Below, piece by piece: positions 52,341-63,794 of a stretch of 64,000 nucleotides of DNA. This stretch comes from Imbricaverruca yamaguchii (lineage: Eukaryota > Arthropoda > Thecostraca > Neoverrucidae). The notes beneath the pieces are model-generated. The model searched no databases and had not been told where the DNA came from. It worked only from the letters and a program-made list of their open reading frames with translations. Each line of letters opens with the position of its first letter. Positions within the stretch are counted from its first letter, which is position 1. The DNA lies in assembly GCA_034440575.1 (NCBI GenBank), contig JAOTOL010001661.1, forward strand, positions 186,001 through 250,000, read 5' to 3'. The translations under genes and the position numbers were made by a program.

Positions 52341-53376
52341 TCGTCGCTTCCAGACCGCGTTTTGTCTCACTATACGTTGACTGAGACGGGAAATGGGACC
52401 GTGTCTTCAGGAGCATTCCGGCCAGCGAGAGCTGAAAATCCAGTGCCTTGAATCAGCATTCCTGAATAATGATATTTTTGATGGTCGGTCGGTGTGATGG
52501 TCACGTATATGGATCCGTTGTTGTGTTTTAGGCCGGCACTAACCCGTCTGCGATGCGCCCTGCTGCCGATATTTTGACGCGCTTGCAATGCCGGCGAATT
52601 ATATATTTACATTATGTTGGTGTGAAGGTTGTTGCAAATAACACTTCGGACCGCCCGCAACCGGGCACAAAAGTCGGGCACTTACCGGTGGCGTCTCGTT
52701 TCGTCCGGTACGCTTTCGCTAATCCTTTCTCTAGTCCATCCTACTCTCATAATATCATGACATGGCGATGCTTTGTGTGGATGCGTCCGGGGCACCTGCG
52801 TAGCGCCACTTATGCTGAGTCCGCAGCGGCGGCCGCCATGATATTGGATGCAACCGTCTTGTCTTCCAGGCCTGTGCTGTCTGTGCCTCGTTGCCGTGTT
52901 ATTGGACACTATGTTGACATTTTTATCGAATGTACTTACGTGTCCAGTGCTGGTTATGTGTATTTTACCGCTTGTGTGCAATAACATGAGCCTGCTTTGT
53001 TGCGTGCTGTTTGACACGAACCCTTTTGTGACACATAATTTTTGTAGGTAGGAATGGGTACATCTGGCCAATGACGTCGATGTGCCCTAAACCCAAATAA
53101 CTAACGAACTTGTAAAGTCTGAGACGATCTACAAGCCATGAAGAGAGCACGGTCATGATGTTTATACGCCAGGACATGACTGGGGTGTCTGAAGACATGT
53201 CAGTAAAGACCATTTATCCGTGTGCACAATGAGCAGTTCACGGTAAAATGAAACAAGTACTGCTAACCATACTGGATTCGAAGCATCTCTCATCTCACCA
53301 CCACCAAAGTAGTGCGCAAGCATGCTAAACAATGATGGGCCATTGGTTTGGCACGGTTATTCCAGGCACAGAATAA
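52341..53376. other. Intergenic after dia
   Basis: No gene recognised. A diverged short retroposon is at 53063-53105. Confidence 0.45.
53063..53105 (+). mobile_element. Ultra-short retroposon, diverged copy
   Basis: GTCGATGTGCCCTAAACCC and AAATAACTAACGAAC match the family 3' half, with ATGGGTACATC upstream where other copies have ATGGGCGCTG. Confidence 0.6.
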
Positions 53377-53523
53377 GTGCTACTGGCCATGGGCGTCGCC
53401 GCTGATTTTGAGCAGGGGGCGGTAGGGTTTTCGTTGGATTCACGCAGCGTCTAGACGTAAAGATAGATATACAAGGGTTTGGTAATACTCCGCTCCAACC
53501 CCGGGCGCTGCCCGTGCTACTGG
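53377..53523. mobile_element. Short TIR element (127 bp)
   Basis: A body of about 127 bp (53387-53513) lies between perfect 10-bp repeats GTGCTACTGG (53377-53386, 53514-53523). Ends ATGGGCGTCGCC and, inverted, ACGGGCAGCGCC are similar. An 8-bp duplication with two extra matching bases would suit hAT. Confidence 0.65.
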
Positions 53524-53800
53524 TCTGTAATATGGACCGTCGCTGACGGTGACTGACTCGAATGGGCTTTGCGTGCTTGCCACGTCCTACCGGCGGCAGT
53601 GCTTCGCGGCTGCTGGACGGGCGCCTTGGGTCAGTTAGCTGGCCGCGACTCAGCGTGGATCACGCCAAGCAAACAGCAAGCACACCGGAAGCCTGTCGTC
53701 TTCCGGCGACCGGTCACCGCACAGCTGCTTCTTTGCTTACCCATTACAAATGGCAAAACATGAAGCGTGGGACTCGGGAACAGGCTGAAAACGATTATGC

Positions 53801-53986
53801 CGGAACTGAGGGAGTGGTGGTTGTTGGTTTTACGACACGTTGACCGCTGAGCCATGTAGCGTCGCCAATCTCTCGCGCCGATTGGTCGCGGACGAAGAGT
53901 AGGGACAGGTAAGACTCGAACCCACAATCTTTCGATTGTGAGACTCACTTGCCCCTAGACTACTCGAACCCGGACTGAGGAAGTGG
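53801..53986 (-). mobile_element. Val-like SINE, minus strand
   Basis: The minus strand carries the head AGTCTAGGGGCAAGTGAGTC and GGGTTCGAGTCTTACC, then the same tail as the other copies. CGGAACTGAGGGAGTGGT / CGGACTGAGGAAGTGGT at the borders is a slightly decayed target duplication. Confidence 0.85.
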
Positions 53987-54332
53987 TCGCGCCACAGCCA
54001 AGTCAAGAAAAGAGGTGATATTCTGTCGACTGTGAATTGGTCACTGCTATGCTACCCATCGTTATCTGCTATGCGGAAGCAAGCCACCGCGATGCCCTCG
54101 ATGTCTTGCACGTTTTATCGTGCGCCATGTTCTGTGCTCATTTAGAAGATGCGATATGGGACGCATGCGACAGAGTTCTTTTATAAGTTCAGGTGTCCAG
54201 GCATACTGACGATAAATCTCAAATTGTACGTAATGGCGCATTTTTTCATTTCCATCCAGAAATATAATTCTGGACCATTTACACACAAAGCTGAAAGAAG
54301 TATTCATTACATTTCTCCTAAAGATGGTTTAA

Positions 54333-55211
54333 TGCGCAATCAGTGGCGTCGCCACGGGGGGGGCAGAGGTGCAATTTCCCCCTGCCGTGGACTGCCCCCT
54401 GAAATTTGAGGAGGCCCCCAGGACGAAAAGGGCCCCCAGGACGAAAACGAAACCCCCAGGACGAAAAGGAGGCCCTTAGGACGAAAAAAAAGACCCCCAG
54501 GACGAAATAAGGTACCTCAGGACAAAAGGAGGCCCCCATGACGAAAGGAGGCCCTGCAGGACTAAAAGGAGGCCCCCAGGACGAAAAGGAGGCCTCAGGA
54601 CGAAAAAGGGCCCAGGACAAAAGAAGGTCGTCAGGACGAAAGGAGGCCCCCAAGACGAAAAGGAGGCCCTCCAGGACTAAAGGAGGCCCCCAGGATGGAA
54701 AGGAGGCCCTCAGGACGAAAAGGAGGCCCCCAGGACGAAAAGAGGCCCTCCAGGATGAAAAGGAGGCCCCCAAGACGAAAAGAGATTATACAAATTAGGG
54801 GCCTCCAGGAGGAGGCCCCTAATTTGTAAAAAGAAGTCACCTAGGGAGGGTAGGAGGCCCCAGAAATCAAGCGAGTGCCAAATATTGCACAGAGGCCCCA
54901 GGACAAAAGGCCACCAGGACGAAAAGGAGGTCCCCATGATGAAAAGGAGGCCCCAAGGACGAAAAGGATGCCCTCTAGGACGAAAGGAGGCCCTTCAGGA
55001 CGAAAAGGAGGCCCTCCAGGACGAAAGGAGGCCATCCAGGACGAAAGGAGGCCCTCCAGGATGAAAGGAGGCCTCCAGCCCTCAGGTCCCATTCCCGAAC
55101 CATACTAAGGGCCTAAAACAATAGGAGGCCCTAACACATGGGGCCCCTTCGGGAGCAGGAGGCCCCTTTCGTCCCCCTGGAAGAATTTCGTGGCGACGCC
55201 CTGTGCGCAAT
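54333..55211. mobile_element. hAT-type non-autonomous element with internal minisatellite
   Basis: The body 54341-55203 (863 bp) is bounded by perfect 8-bp duplications TGCGCAAT (54333-54340, 55204-55211). Termini are CAGTGGCGTCGCCACG and, inverted, CAGGGCGTCGCCACG, differing by one base. Inside is an array of about 30 GGAGGCCCCCAGGACGAAAA-type units and a 17-bp perfect hairpin at 54790-54827. No transposase frame. Confidence 0.92.
54790..54827. repeat. Perfect 17-bp hairpin inside the hAT element
   Basis: ACAAATTAGGGGCCTCC (54790-54806) pairs fully with GGAGGCCCCTAATTTGT (54811-54827) across AGGA. Confidence 0.92.
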
Positions 55212-55541
55212 ATGCGCCCGATATGGTTGGCGCGCCCATAAATCCCAGTGACTGACCACACTGAGAACCTCCTTGAAGAACTTTCACCAAATACTCTGTT
55301 AAGAACTTCACCAAAGTCGCGAAGGGTTTGCTCTAACCGCATGCAACGTTTTTTGCAAGAACAGAGGGCTCTTGGGCGCCCAGTGATCTAACAAAGGAAT
55401 GGCCAAAAACCCTCATATAGGTCTTCTGCAACAAATTTACCAGTCGCTTCTTTTGAAAGATGTTTCAACATTTTCACCTCAATGGTAATTCTTGTGAAGG
55501 AACATGGCCCAGGTTCTTGAGTTCGTAAACAATGTGTGCGC

Positions 55542-55699
55542 GCATGCAACCCAGCAGTCTCACAATCGGAAGATTGTGGGTTCGAGTCTCACCTGTCGCT
55601 ACTCTTCGCCCGCGACCAATCGGCGTGGGAGATTGGCGACGCTATATGACTTAACGGTCGACGTGTCGTAAAAACCAATAACCACCATGCATCCCAGCA
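55542..55699 (+). mobile_element. 5'-truncated Val-like SINE
   Basis: The body 55556-55685 begins within the head (GTCTCACAATCGG) and has the full tail. Flanking CATGCAACCCAGCA / CATGCATCCCAGCA is a 14-bp target duplication with one mismatch. Confidence 0.87.
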
Positions 55700-55908
55700 C
55701 AATGGTGACGCCGACTTGGGTGTGCGTGCGTCCTTTTGTGCGTGCGTTAGGGCGCAAGGCGATACCCGTTTGCCATTTCTCTTCAGTATGTGATTTATGA
55801 TTGCTCCGCATTGAAGTGATAGTTGTCATTGTCTCCACGTGCAATATATTTCAAGCTTAGGATTTGGATTGGGGGCCATAGGTTCCCCGCCTAAAACCCC
55901 GTGGTTGC

Positions 55909-56094
55909 CTTGGCTTGCTGGGTCTAGGGGTAAGCTGCTCGTCTCACAATCGAAAGATCGTGGGTTCGAGTCTCACCTGCCGCTACTCTTCGCCCGCGAC
56001 CAATCGGCGTGGGAGATTGGCGACGCTACATGACTCAACAGTCGACGTGTCGTAAAGCAAATGACCACCACCACCACCACCATCTTGGCTTGCT
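55909..56094 (+). mobile_element. Val-like SINE with 11-bp duplication
   Basis: The body 55920-56083 contains GGTCTAGGGGTAAGC, GTGGGTTCGAGTCTC, the tail GAGATTGGCGAC and GTCGTAAAGC, then (ACC)n. Perfect duplications CTTGGCTTGCT flank it. Confidence 0.9.
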
Positions 56095-56435
56095 CAACCT
56101 GTCATTCATTGACCTTGACCGGGATGCTGACAGCATTTCGCCAAGGCTTGGTGCCGTGTATGTCATGAAGGTTTGAGGCGCTGCCGGAGTTGTGTGGCTT
56201 CCATGTGAAGGGTTTATGAGCTATGTTTTTGTTTGGTGAAGGTAAGTTTATGTTCGCAATGGTATGACGTAAGTTTATTTCCTTGCTAAGTTCTTGTTTT
56301 GCCCGACCTACCCCACGATTTTTTTTAATTCCCAGAATGTCAGCTACTTCATTTTGTAAAAAAAAGATCCGTGGAATTCGTAGGTGACAATTTTTATTCT
56401 CATTGGGGTCCCGGAAACATGGCATGGCATGCAAC

Positions 56436-56520
56436 ACTGTAAACATTGCACTGCTATAGACCATATATATTGCACTGCTATAGACCATACGCATTCGCAC
56501 TGCTATAGACCACCTAATCA
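56436..56520. repeat. ~24-bp triplicate (GCACTGCTATAGACCA)
   Basis: Three tandem units of CATTGCACTGCTATAGACCA with small changes. Confidence 0.9.
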
Positions 56521-56574
56521 TGCATCTATATGCAGTATGTCAAGACGTTATTGGAAAAACGTCGATCCAGTCTT

Positions 56575-56900
56575 CTGTAGGGCTTAAGTAAACGCTTGTA
56601 AGGGCTCGCAATCTGTCGTAAGGACCTGTGCGAATTCGTAAGAAGCAATACCCGGTCGTAAGCGCCTATAGACGTTCGTAAGTACCTGTAGACTCGTGAA
56701 GTTCCGTAGAAGTTAGTAAGGATCCGTAGACGGTCTGAAAGCCCGTAGACGTTCGTGAGGGCCTGTAGACATTCGCTAGCACCCATAGTCGTTCTTAAGG
56801 GTTCGTACGTGCCTGTACGAGCCCATGAGCCTCATAGGGTCCCCATACCTTGGTAAGGGCCCGCAGACGTTGATAAGTGTTAATAATAATAATAAGTCGC
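56575..56900. repeat. ~20-bp degenerate minisatellite (CGTAAGGRCCYGTAGACGTT)
   Basis: About 15 diverged units of the consensus given. Confidence 0.85.
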
Positions 56901-57342
56901 CAGTAGGTGTTCGTAAGGATACGTAGTTGTACTTAGTGGACCGACAGCAGCCATAAAAAGTGTGGTTCGCATTTCTATCTGTTATGGCGATCCCGTAATT
57001 AACTATGCACAGGCCTCTGGCGCGAGCAATCGGGCAGAGCTAGGGGCCTGTGGGAGCCTAATGAGGAGGAGGCCACCCCTTTGGTCACATCTCTTTGCCA
57101 GGATACAGGATTTTGTTAACCTGGAGGCCACTGATGGTGTCAAAACGCGTGCAAAACGACATGAAATGTCAGAGGTTGCAGCATATCATTTATTAAGTCT
57201 TGCTTTTTGTGGGAAGTGCAAAAACTAGTTGGGCAAATCCCGACAGTCTTGAAAAATGGCGGGAATACACTTCGGGAAAGGTCTTGCCATGGTCACCGCT
57301 TAGGCCACAGGAACTTTGAAACCAATTATCCGCCTATGTATG

Positions 57343-57347
<5 letters not shown>

Positions 57348-57380
<33 letters not shown>

Positions 57381-57384
57381 TATA
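57348..57384. repeat. (TA)n microsatellite
   Basis: Short TA run with one interruption. Confidence 0.9.
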
Positions 57385-57589
57385 AATCTGCATACAGATA
57401 TATAACATGCATCATCACATTCTGTGCATAGTTGATCACTTGGAATTAGATGTGAATGCGGCGCCGGCAATTCACGCATGTGCATACTATTATTGGCAAA
57501 ATACCTCGTGCCAAACCGAGTAAATGCCAAATTTAACAACTATGCAATTCAATTTCAAACTCCCCGCTAGCCACTCAAACAGTGTAAGC

Positions 57590-57955
57590 AGAGAGCGGCG
57601 GGTGACTGCCACTGAATCAGTGTAGCAGAGAGGGGGCTGTCACTACCGAATCATTGCGGCAGGGGCGGCTGTCGCCACTGAATCAGTGTAGCAAAGAGCG
57701 GCAGGTGACCGCCACTGAATCAGTGTAGCAGAGAGGGCGGGTGACCGCCGTTGAATCAGTGTAGCAGAGAGCGGCGGGTGACCGCCACTGAATCAGTATA
57801 GCAGAGAGGGCGGCTGTTGCCACTGAATCAGTGTAGCAGAGAGCGGCGGGTGACCGCCACTGAATCAATATAGCAGAGCGTGGCGGGTGACCGCCACTGA
57901 ATCAGTGTAGCAGAGAGCGGCGGGTGACCGCCACTGAATCAGTGCGGCTGAGAGC
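57590..57955. repeat. 37-bp minisatellite with internal palindrome
   Basis: About ten units with GCAGAGAGCGGCGGGTGACC and GCCACTGAATCAGTGTA. GGCGGGTGACCGCC in each can fold as a 5-bp stem hairpin, and ACTGAATCAGT is a second near-palindrome. Confidence 0.94.
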
Positions 57956-58215
57956 GGGTGACGCCACCGTCTGTCGCTGCGCGCCGCTCTGCAGGCGTCG
58001 CCTCCACTCGCGCGCCGTTCCGTAGCACGTCTGGGGGCGGGGCCGGCGCGGTCGTTGCGGCCGGCGAGTCGCCACGCAGCGGTACTCAGAGGCGACGGCC
58101 GCCAGCGCCGCTGGTGCGCTGGTCACCGCCGCGCTCGTCACCTTCTGATTTGTCGGCGGTCTGCGGCGCGGCATGAAATGGCTCTGGAGCGCCGGGTGGG
58201 CGGCGCGACTCGTGG
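57956..58215. promoter_or_regulatory. CpG island with GC box, possible promoter
   Basis: Dense CpG and a GGGGGCGGGGCC Sp1-type box at about 58030. An ATG at 58172 and another frame follow, but neither gives a recognisable protein. Confidence 0.4.
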
Positions 58216-60357
58216 GAAGTGGCTGGCATGGCTGGAAGACGTGAAGCGAGTCATTGGGAAGGCGGCCACTACCGAATTATGCAGTATAACATCGGGCCAG
58301 TTTGTTATCCTTATATTGTGTTTATGTTGCTTATTGCGCTTAGCTTAGCCGGACCATTCTACGAAATATATAATTGTGCTGCAATAATTGAATAAAATAT
58401 CAATGCTTTCCAGCATTCCCGCTCTATAATGTCACGAAGGGAACATGCTAGACCCAGGAAAAAATGCAGACAGGAAGATGGTGCCGACTCGAACTGCCAT
58501 TGTGGGGCCAATTCGTGAAGTTAATGCCAAGGCAAAGTTATGCTAGGTGGGAAATGTGTCCTACATTCCCTCTCTTAAAAAGTACTCCTGATTTGGACTC
58601 TGCGCAGTCGTTCTATTTGACAGAGGCTTCGAGCAGACTAAGCCGGGTCCGTAACATGAAGCTAACATCATTTAAAAGTTTTTGTTCTTAAGGGTTGAAA
58701 TACAACTTCCGCCACGTGAGTGCGCTGGCATACCCTTAGATCAGAGCATCAGCTGCGCGGAAATATTTAGGGGAGGTGCTCGAGCAGTAACAGTTACGAA
58801 TGATGTTCTCGGACCACTCGGGCGGATTGAGCGACGTGTCAACATTTCATTTCCCCAACAATGACTGAACAAGCCGTAATAGTTGGACACTACCGAAACG
58901 GCTCAGCGTCTTCATAAATCCAAAGGTTGCGGAATCACACCAACCTTCAAGTCGTGACGGGGTGTCGTGGTGGACTTTGGATGGGGTTGAGACGGCACGA
59001 CAGGGGTTTTGGGTTGTTTTTATGCAAAACAATTCTCCTAAATACTCAATAATTCTTATATTGTTAAATTGCATAAAGCTTGGAGCGACCAGTCCCCTAG
59101 GGCTCTGATATGCTATGTTAGCTGGGATAGGTAGGCGTGCCCGCTCCAAGGGTCACTCAACACTTCCACTCTTATCATTTCTATTGGGTCGGAGTATGGT
59201 GGGTTTCGGTGGTAAGCCTGATTACGTCTAAGGACGTGAACTCTTAGTCAAAGTTCCCCGGTAGGCCACGTCCACCAGAGGCGGATGTCTCAAAAAGTGT
59301 GCACGTATGTGTGTGTAGAGAGCAAAACCCTTTTTGAAGTTGATTTTTACGATGCGTCACCATAGCACTAATGCTAGACTCTCATGAATTGTGGGGTCAC
59401 CATACCCCCTCCTCCTCTGTTCCCCCACCTATGATGTTTACTCGTCTTGCCAATGCCGGTGGATTCAGGAACGGTGTAAGTGGCGAGGGCAGTGGCATAT
59501 CCAAGGGGATAAAAGAAAACAACGACCATTATCTGTGTAAGATATTGTTATAATATCATGTCCAGGTCCTACCTCATCCAGATATGATAGTATTATTTTG
59601 ATTGGCATTAATTTGTACACAACTCGAGCCGACTCAAAACAGGCTGGCTGTACCCACACTTCGCGGTGAAGGCGGAGACAAACATTTGCCTTCGCATGTG
59701 GTGATTTTAGCATTATCTATATGATGCTGTTTTGTAAATAATGCATTTAATACGCGCCATGGAGGGCCTCTGAAAATTACTCGCACTGGAGAGGGAGCGG
59801 ATTCCGCCCCCTAACATCTCGGCTCCTAGTAAAGCTAGAGCAACAACATTCGCAGGGTGGATGGGGACGGTAGTGATCCTATTGTGTGCAAATATCACGA
59901 CCTTAGGTCAATATTTTGAAGGTCAAATGAGGTAAAAATAGCACAATTGTATGGTTTTGCGTGGCTTGGCTTGTCATTGTTATGGATCGCTGTGATTGTG
60001 TTTAAATGCTCCAAAATTGGCATTAATGATGTTTTAGACATTACTAATGATGCAATACATGTGCCAGATCCGCCATTTGACCTCAGGTCACCTATATAGC
60101 AGCACTTTATTAGGTCATTGCCTGCTCCAGTTACCGGAACTGGGCTGCCCACCCCACTGCTCCGTTGGGCGGCTCGGCGCAATCTGCTTCGCAAGAAGGG
60201 AGTGAAATACATAAATATAGTATGGAAACGCTTAGGCACACAATGACAAACAGTAGATTTCTGGATGTGTAGGAAGTAACATGCAAAGAGACATCAATCG
60301 CATAACAGTCATTTGCATTTATGATAACATTCAAGTTGACCAAGTTTGGTTCCATTA
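58216..60357. other. Intergenic, unrecognised
   Basis: No domain or repeat is recognised. AATAAA occurs at 58393. Confidence 0.4.
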
Positions 60358-61080
60358 GCATGTCATGAACATGACCAGACATGGCCTCGGCGACCTAACA
60401 TGACTGCTAAGTTATATAGCATAACAATACGCATCAAACAAGTCGCTAGTGTCGTCAAGAACTCTTCCCTTTTGCCAATATACGGGAAGCGCATCAGCGC
60501 CAATTTTTGTGGTCTGGCTTCGCGAAATGTGTTTGCTTTAACGGCCCCTAACTTGGAAAATGTTCGGCCTATTATAATTTTGCTTGCTTTAAACAATGCG
60601 CCGGTCGTTTCTAAGCAGGTACGTAAAGCATGGCGTATATAGGCCGGTACAATATGGAGTTATGTACGAACAATAGGAGGGATGGGCGGGTTTCACCCTC
60701 CCCTCCAGGGCGAGTGGTAGCCTGTCATGAACTTGACCTGACTTGACCTCGGTGACCTGACATGACTTTGAAACAATATAGCATGACGATATACATCAAA
60801 TAAGTCGCTAGTGTTGCCAAGGACACTTCCTTTTTGCCGATATACGGGAAGCGCATCAGAGCCGATATTTGTGGTCTGACGCTGGTAATTTTGTTTTATT
60901 TTAACGACTCCTAACTCGAAAAATTTTCGGTCTCTTTTCGTTGTTCTTACTTTAAGCAACTCGTCGGTCATTTCTAAGCAGGTAGACGAACAATGACGTA
61001 TATCGGCCAGTAAAATCTGGAGCTATCTACAAAAAATCGGAGGGGTGGGCGGATTTCGCCCTCCCCATCAAGGGCGTGTG
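60358..61080. repeat. 362-bp tandem duplication, diverged
   Basis: The sequence from TGTCATGAAC at 60361 recurs from 60723. Shared stretches include ATATACGGGAAGCGCATCAG, ATTTCTAAGCAGGTA and GGCGTATATAGGCC-like ends. Divergence is roughly a fifth of sites by eye. Confidence 0.88.
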
Positions 61081-62884
61081 TTAAGACAAGATTTGCTCCA
61101 TATGAAAGAGGAAAACATTAAGTAAAGTCCTGCCGTTCTTCGACCGCTTGCTATCCAAGATCACTTACACATGACTCGCTACCCAAGATCATCACGCCAT
61201 GTTAATGCAAGGAGTTCTTTAAACACTAGTGTCGCTAAAATAATTTTATTATACACCAGCACCCTTATTATCTGCAACAAATGGACATTGCCCTCATTGA
61301 AAGACATCATTGCGGAGTTATTTCAACTTTAATCAAATTTGACGAAGTATAGCGGCAGTGTCAGTTCATCAGGAATATCTTCATTCAAACGAGCGATAAA
61401 TTCTGAGGAGGTTCCAGGGGGGATTTTTAGTCGGTGCCATCCTTTGATCAAAATATTTCATTTCACATGCGACCACATCATGCTTCTGGCGTTTCCCATG
61501 CTTAAGCTATACGGAAATCCGCTAACATGACAACCTTAGAACAAAATTGACGAATACCAACGAACATTATACTGGAGTCTCAGTGGCATCGGCTGATAAA
61601 GAAATAATGAATGTATCCATCACAGGTGGGGCAAAATCTCTAGACAGCATACGTTCCTTGTTTTAGACAATTATCTTCAAGATGTTGCATCTAGCGGCCG
61701 CGGCCGCCACGCGACCCAATGGCATGCTTACAGTTCGAACATCCGCCGCTAGGTGGAAACGAAGCGTTAGCAGTAGCGTGGCCGCACATGTCCTCTATGG
61801 ACGATTCATAAACTGGTGCCAACGTAACATGAAAATTTCACGCACAGCAATGTTACATGTGCACCTTTATTCACTTTTTATTCTTTATTCACTCGTGGAC
61901 TTTCATTCCTCAACTTCATCAATATCAAATGACAGGATTTAGGTAGATGCTACGATCTTGTTGTGGATTTCGTCAAGCGTTAAACGTAACCTCCCATATT
62001 CTTAACTGGTCAGCGATATTTGTATTTTTCCGGCTCCTTCCTCCCTTTGACCACGAACCATGCCACAATCAATGGCGTAGCCGGGATTTGTCCCGGGGAA
62101 GTTATGTTGCTCGTGCTGTGCGCAGCAAAATCCAGTGCTCAAATGGTATGACTCATCCTGGTGTGGAAGGGTAGAGATACCGCCCTCTTGAGTTTGTGCT
62201 TGGAAGTCTATGATGCAATTTGTCTTGGTTAGACACATGTGATCAGGAAGTTCTGACAAGCCTTGCTTCTGTGGTAATAGTTTTTTAGTGCTACACTTGA
62301 TCCGGTCGAAGGCTCGGGATTGCTTATTCGGCATAGTATCACCAAAGTAACGTTTGTCAGAGACTTGGTGTGGTCTGTGTCTATCGAGAAGAGCTACAGA
62401 GCACACGGGCCCAAGCTCCCCAGATTCAGCCCTCGCTCCCACCAGGGGGTGGGTCGGGTCATTTGACCAGACCGGCCACACGTACCACACTATGCAGGAC
62501 CAGCCATCTTCCCAAACTGACACCCTCGTGACGTGGACATTCAACTTGTATAATCCAGACAAGTGCAATGCTGAAAGGTACGATCGAGGAAATTAACGGG
62601 GAAGAAGTTTCGGTGTAAAAAACATGATTTAGATATGCTCACGAAGATTCCATGGTGTTTCCGTCATGGCAAAGGCTTGGCACAGATGAAGTTCCTGCCT
62701 GCAGGTCAAAGTAAGTTTTCGAGCTTCACCTGCTATCAATCAGCTACTTCTAAATACCGCGCACCTCCACACCATAACGATTACGCGCCCCAATTTCCTC
62801 GTTCCCTGCGGCATGCAACGCACAATAACAGCAAATTGTTTGCGCGTCTACACGTGTCAATGGTGTCTGCTCACGACAGCGTGT
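61081..62884. other. Intergenic, unrecognised
   Basis: A CAATGGCGTAGCCGGGAT string at 62072, typical of hAT-like ends, has no partner end that I could find. No gene is supported. Confidence 0.4.
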
Positions 62885-63160
62885 AACACGGTGCGCGCGC
62901 GTGCCCGGGCCCGTGACGCCGCCCGTGACGCCGCCCGTGACGGCTCCCGGCGGGTCGGCGCAGGCGCGTGACCCGCTCGGTCCGCGCCGCAGACGCCGCC
63001 GTCACGGGTCAGGCGAATCCGTGTCGTCGCGGCTGACAAGACACGTGACTGGTGGGCGTCACGGGTTACGCGGGAGAGCGTTCCACGCTCCGGTGGTGGA
63101 CCGGTGCATCTCGCGCGCGGCAGACACCACTGCGCGCTGGTGCAGTGCTCACCGTCCGCC
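62885..63160. promoter_or_regulatory. CpG island, possible promoter
   Basis: Very CpG-dense, beginning GTGCGCGCGCGTGCCC and including three CCCGTGACGCCG-type units. It may mark the start of a gene beyond the window, or be a GC-rich repeat. Confidence 0.35.
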
Positions 63161-63640
63161 GGGCATGTGCCCACCGTCTGCTGATCAAGTGCTCACCGTC
63201 TGCCGATCAAGGGCTCACCGTCTGCTGATCAAGCACTCATCGTCTGCCGATCACGTGCTCACCGTCTGCTGATCAGCACTCATCGTCTGCTGATCAAGTC
63301 CTCACCTTCTGCTCATCGGGTGCCCACCGTCTTCTGATCAGGCGCTCACCGTCTGCTGATCAAGTGCCCACGGTATGTTTATCGGGTGCACACCGTCCGC
63401 CGATCAAGTGTTCACCGTCTGCCAGTCAGATGCTCATCGCCTGCCGATCACGTGCCCACCGTCTGCTGATCAGGTGCCCATCGTCTGCTGATCAGGTGCT
63501 CACTGTCTGGTGATCAAGCGCTCACCGTCTGTTTATCGGGTGCTCACCGAGCGCCGATCGGGTGGCCACGGTCTGGCGATCAAGTGCTTACCGTCTCCTG
63601 GTCAGATGCTCACCGTCTGCTGATCAGGTGTCGCCGTTCG
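63160..63640. repeat. 22-bp minisatellite (GATCAAGTGCTCACCGTCTG)
   Basis: About 22 units with variable core (AGTGCTC, GGTGCCC, CACTCAT). Further degenerate units continue to the window end. Confidence 0.93.
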
Positions 63641-63712
63641 CCGGGTGTGTGCTCATCCTTGATGCCAAAGTAGTCGTCCCTGTTTGTCAAGTAGTGTCCT
63701 AATTTGGCCAAG

Positions 63713-63794
63713 GAAGCACTTGCCCAATGGGCGCTGTATGACCAACGCAGTCGATACGCCCGAAAGCCCAAATAACCAACCGAAGCACTTGCCC
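63713..63794 (+). mobile_element. Ultra-short retroposon copy 4
   Basis: A 56-bp body (63726-63781) starts AATGGGCGCTGTATGACC and ends AATAACCAACC. Perfect 13-bp duplications GAAGCACTTGCCC flank it (63713-63725, 63782-63794). Confidence 0.93.

Larger units (their letters stand above)
56095..57589. other. Intergenic with small arrays
   Basis: Besides the small repeats listed, no coding sequence is recognised. The stretch 56995-57230 is mixed sequence that could be an old element. Confidence 0.45.

Noticed and set aside
24416..56094. tRNA genes suggested by A and B boxes
   Set aside because: Each has a common non-tRNA tail, imperfect acceptor stems and target duplications, so they are SINEs.
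62060..62220. hAT-like end CAATGGCGTAGCC
   Set aside because: No matching second end or 8-bp duplication was found, so an element cannot be delimited.
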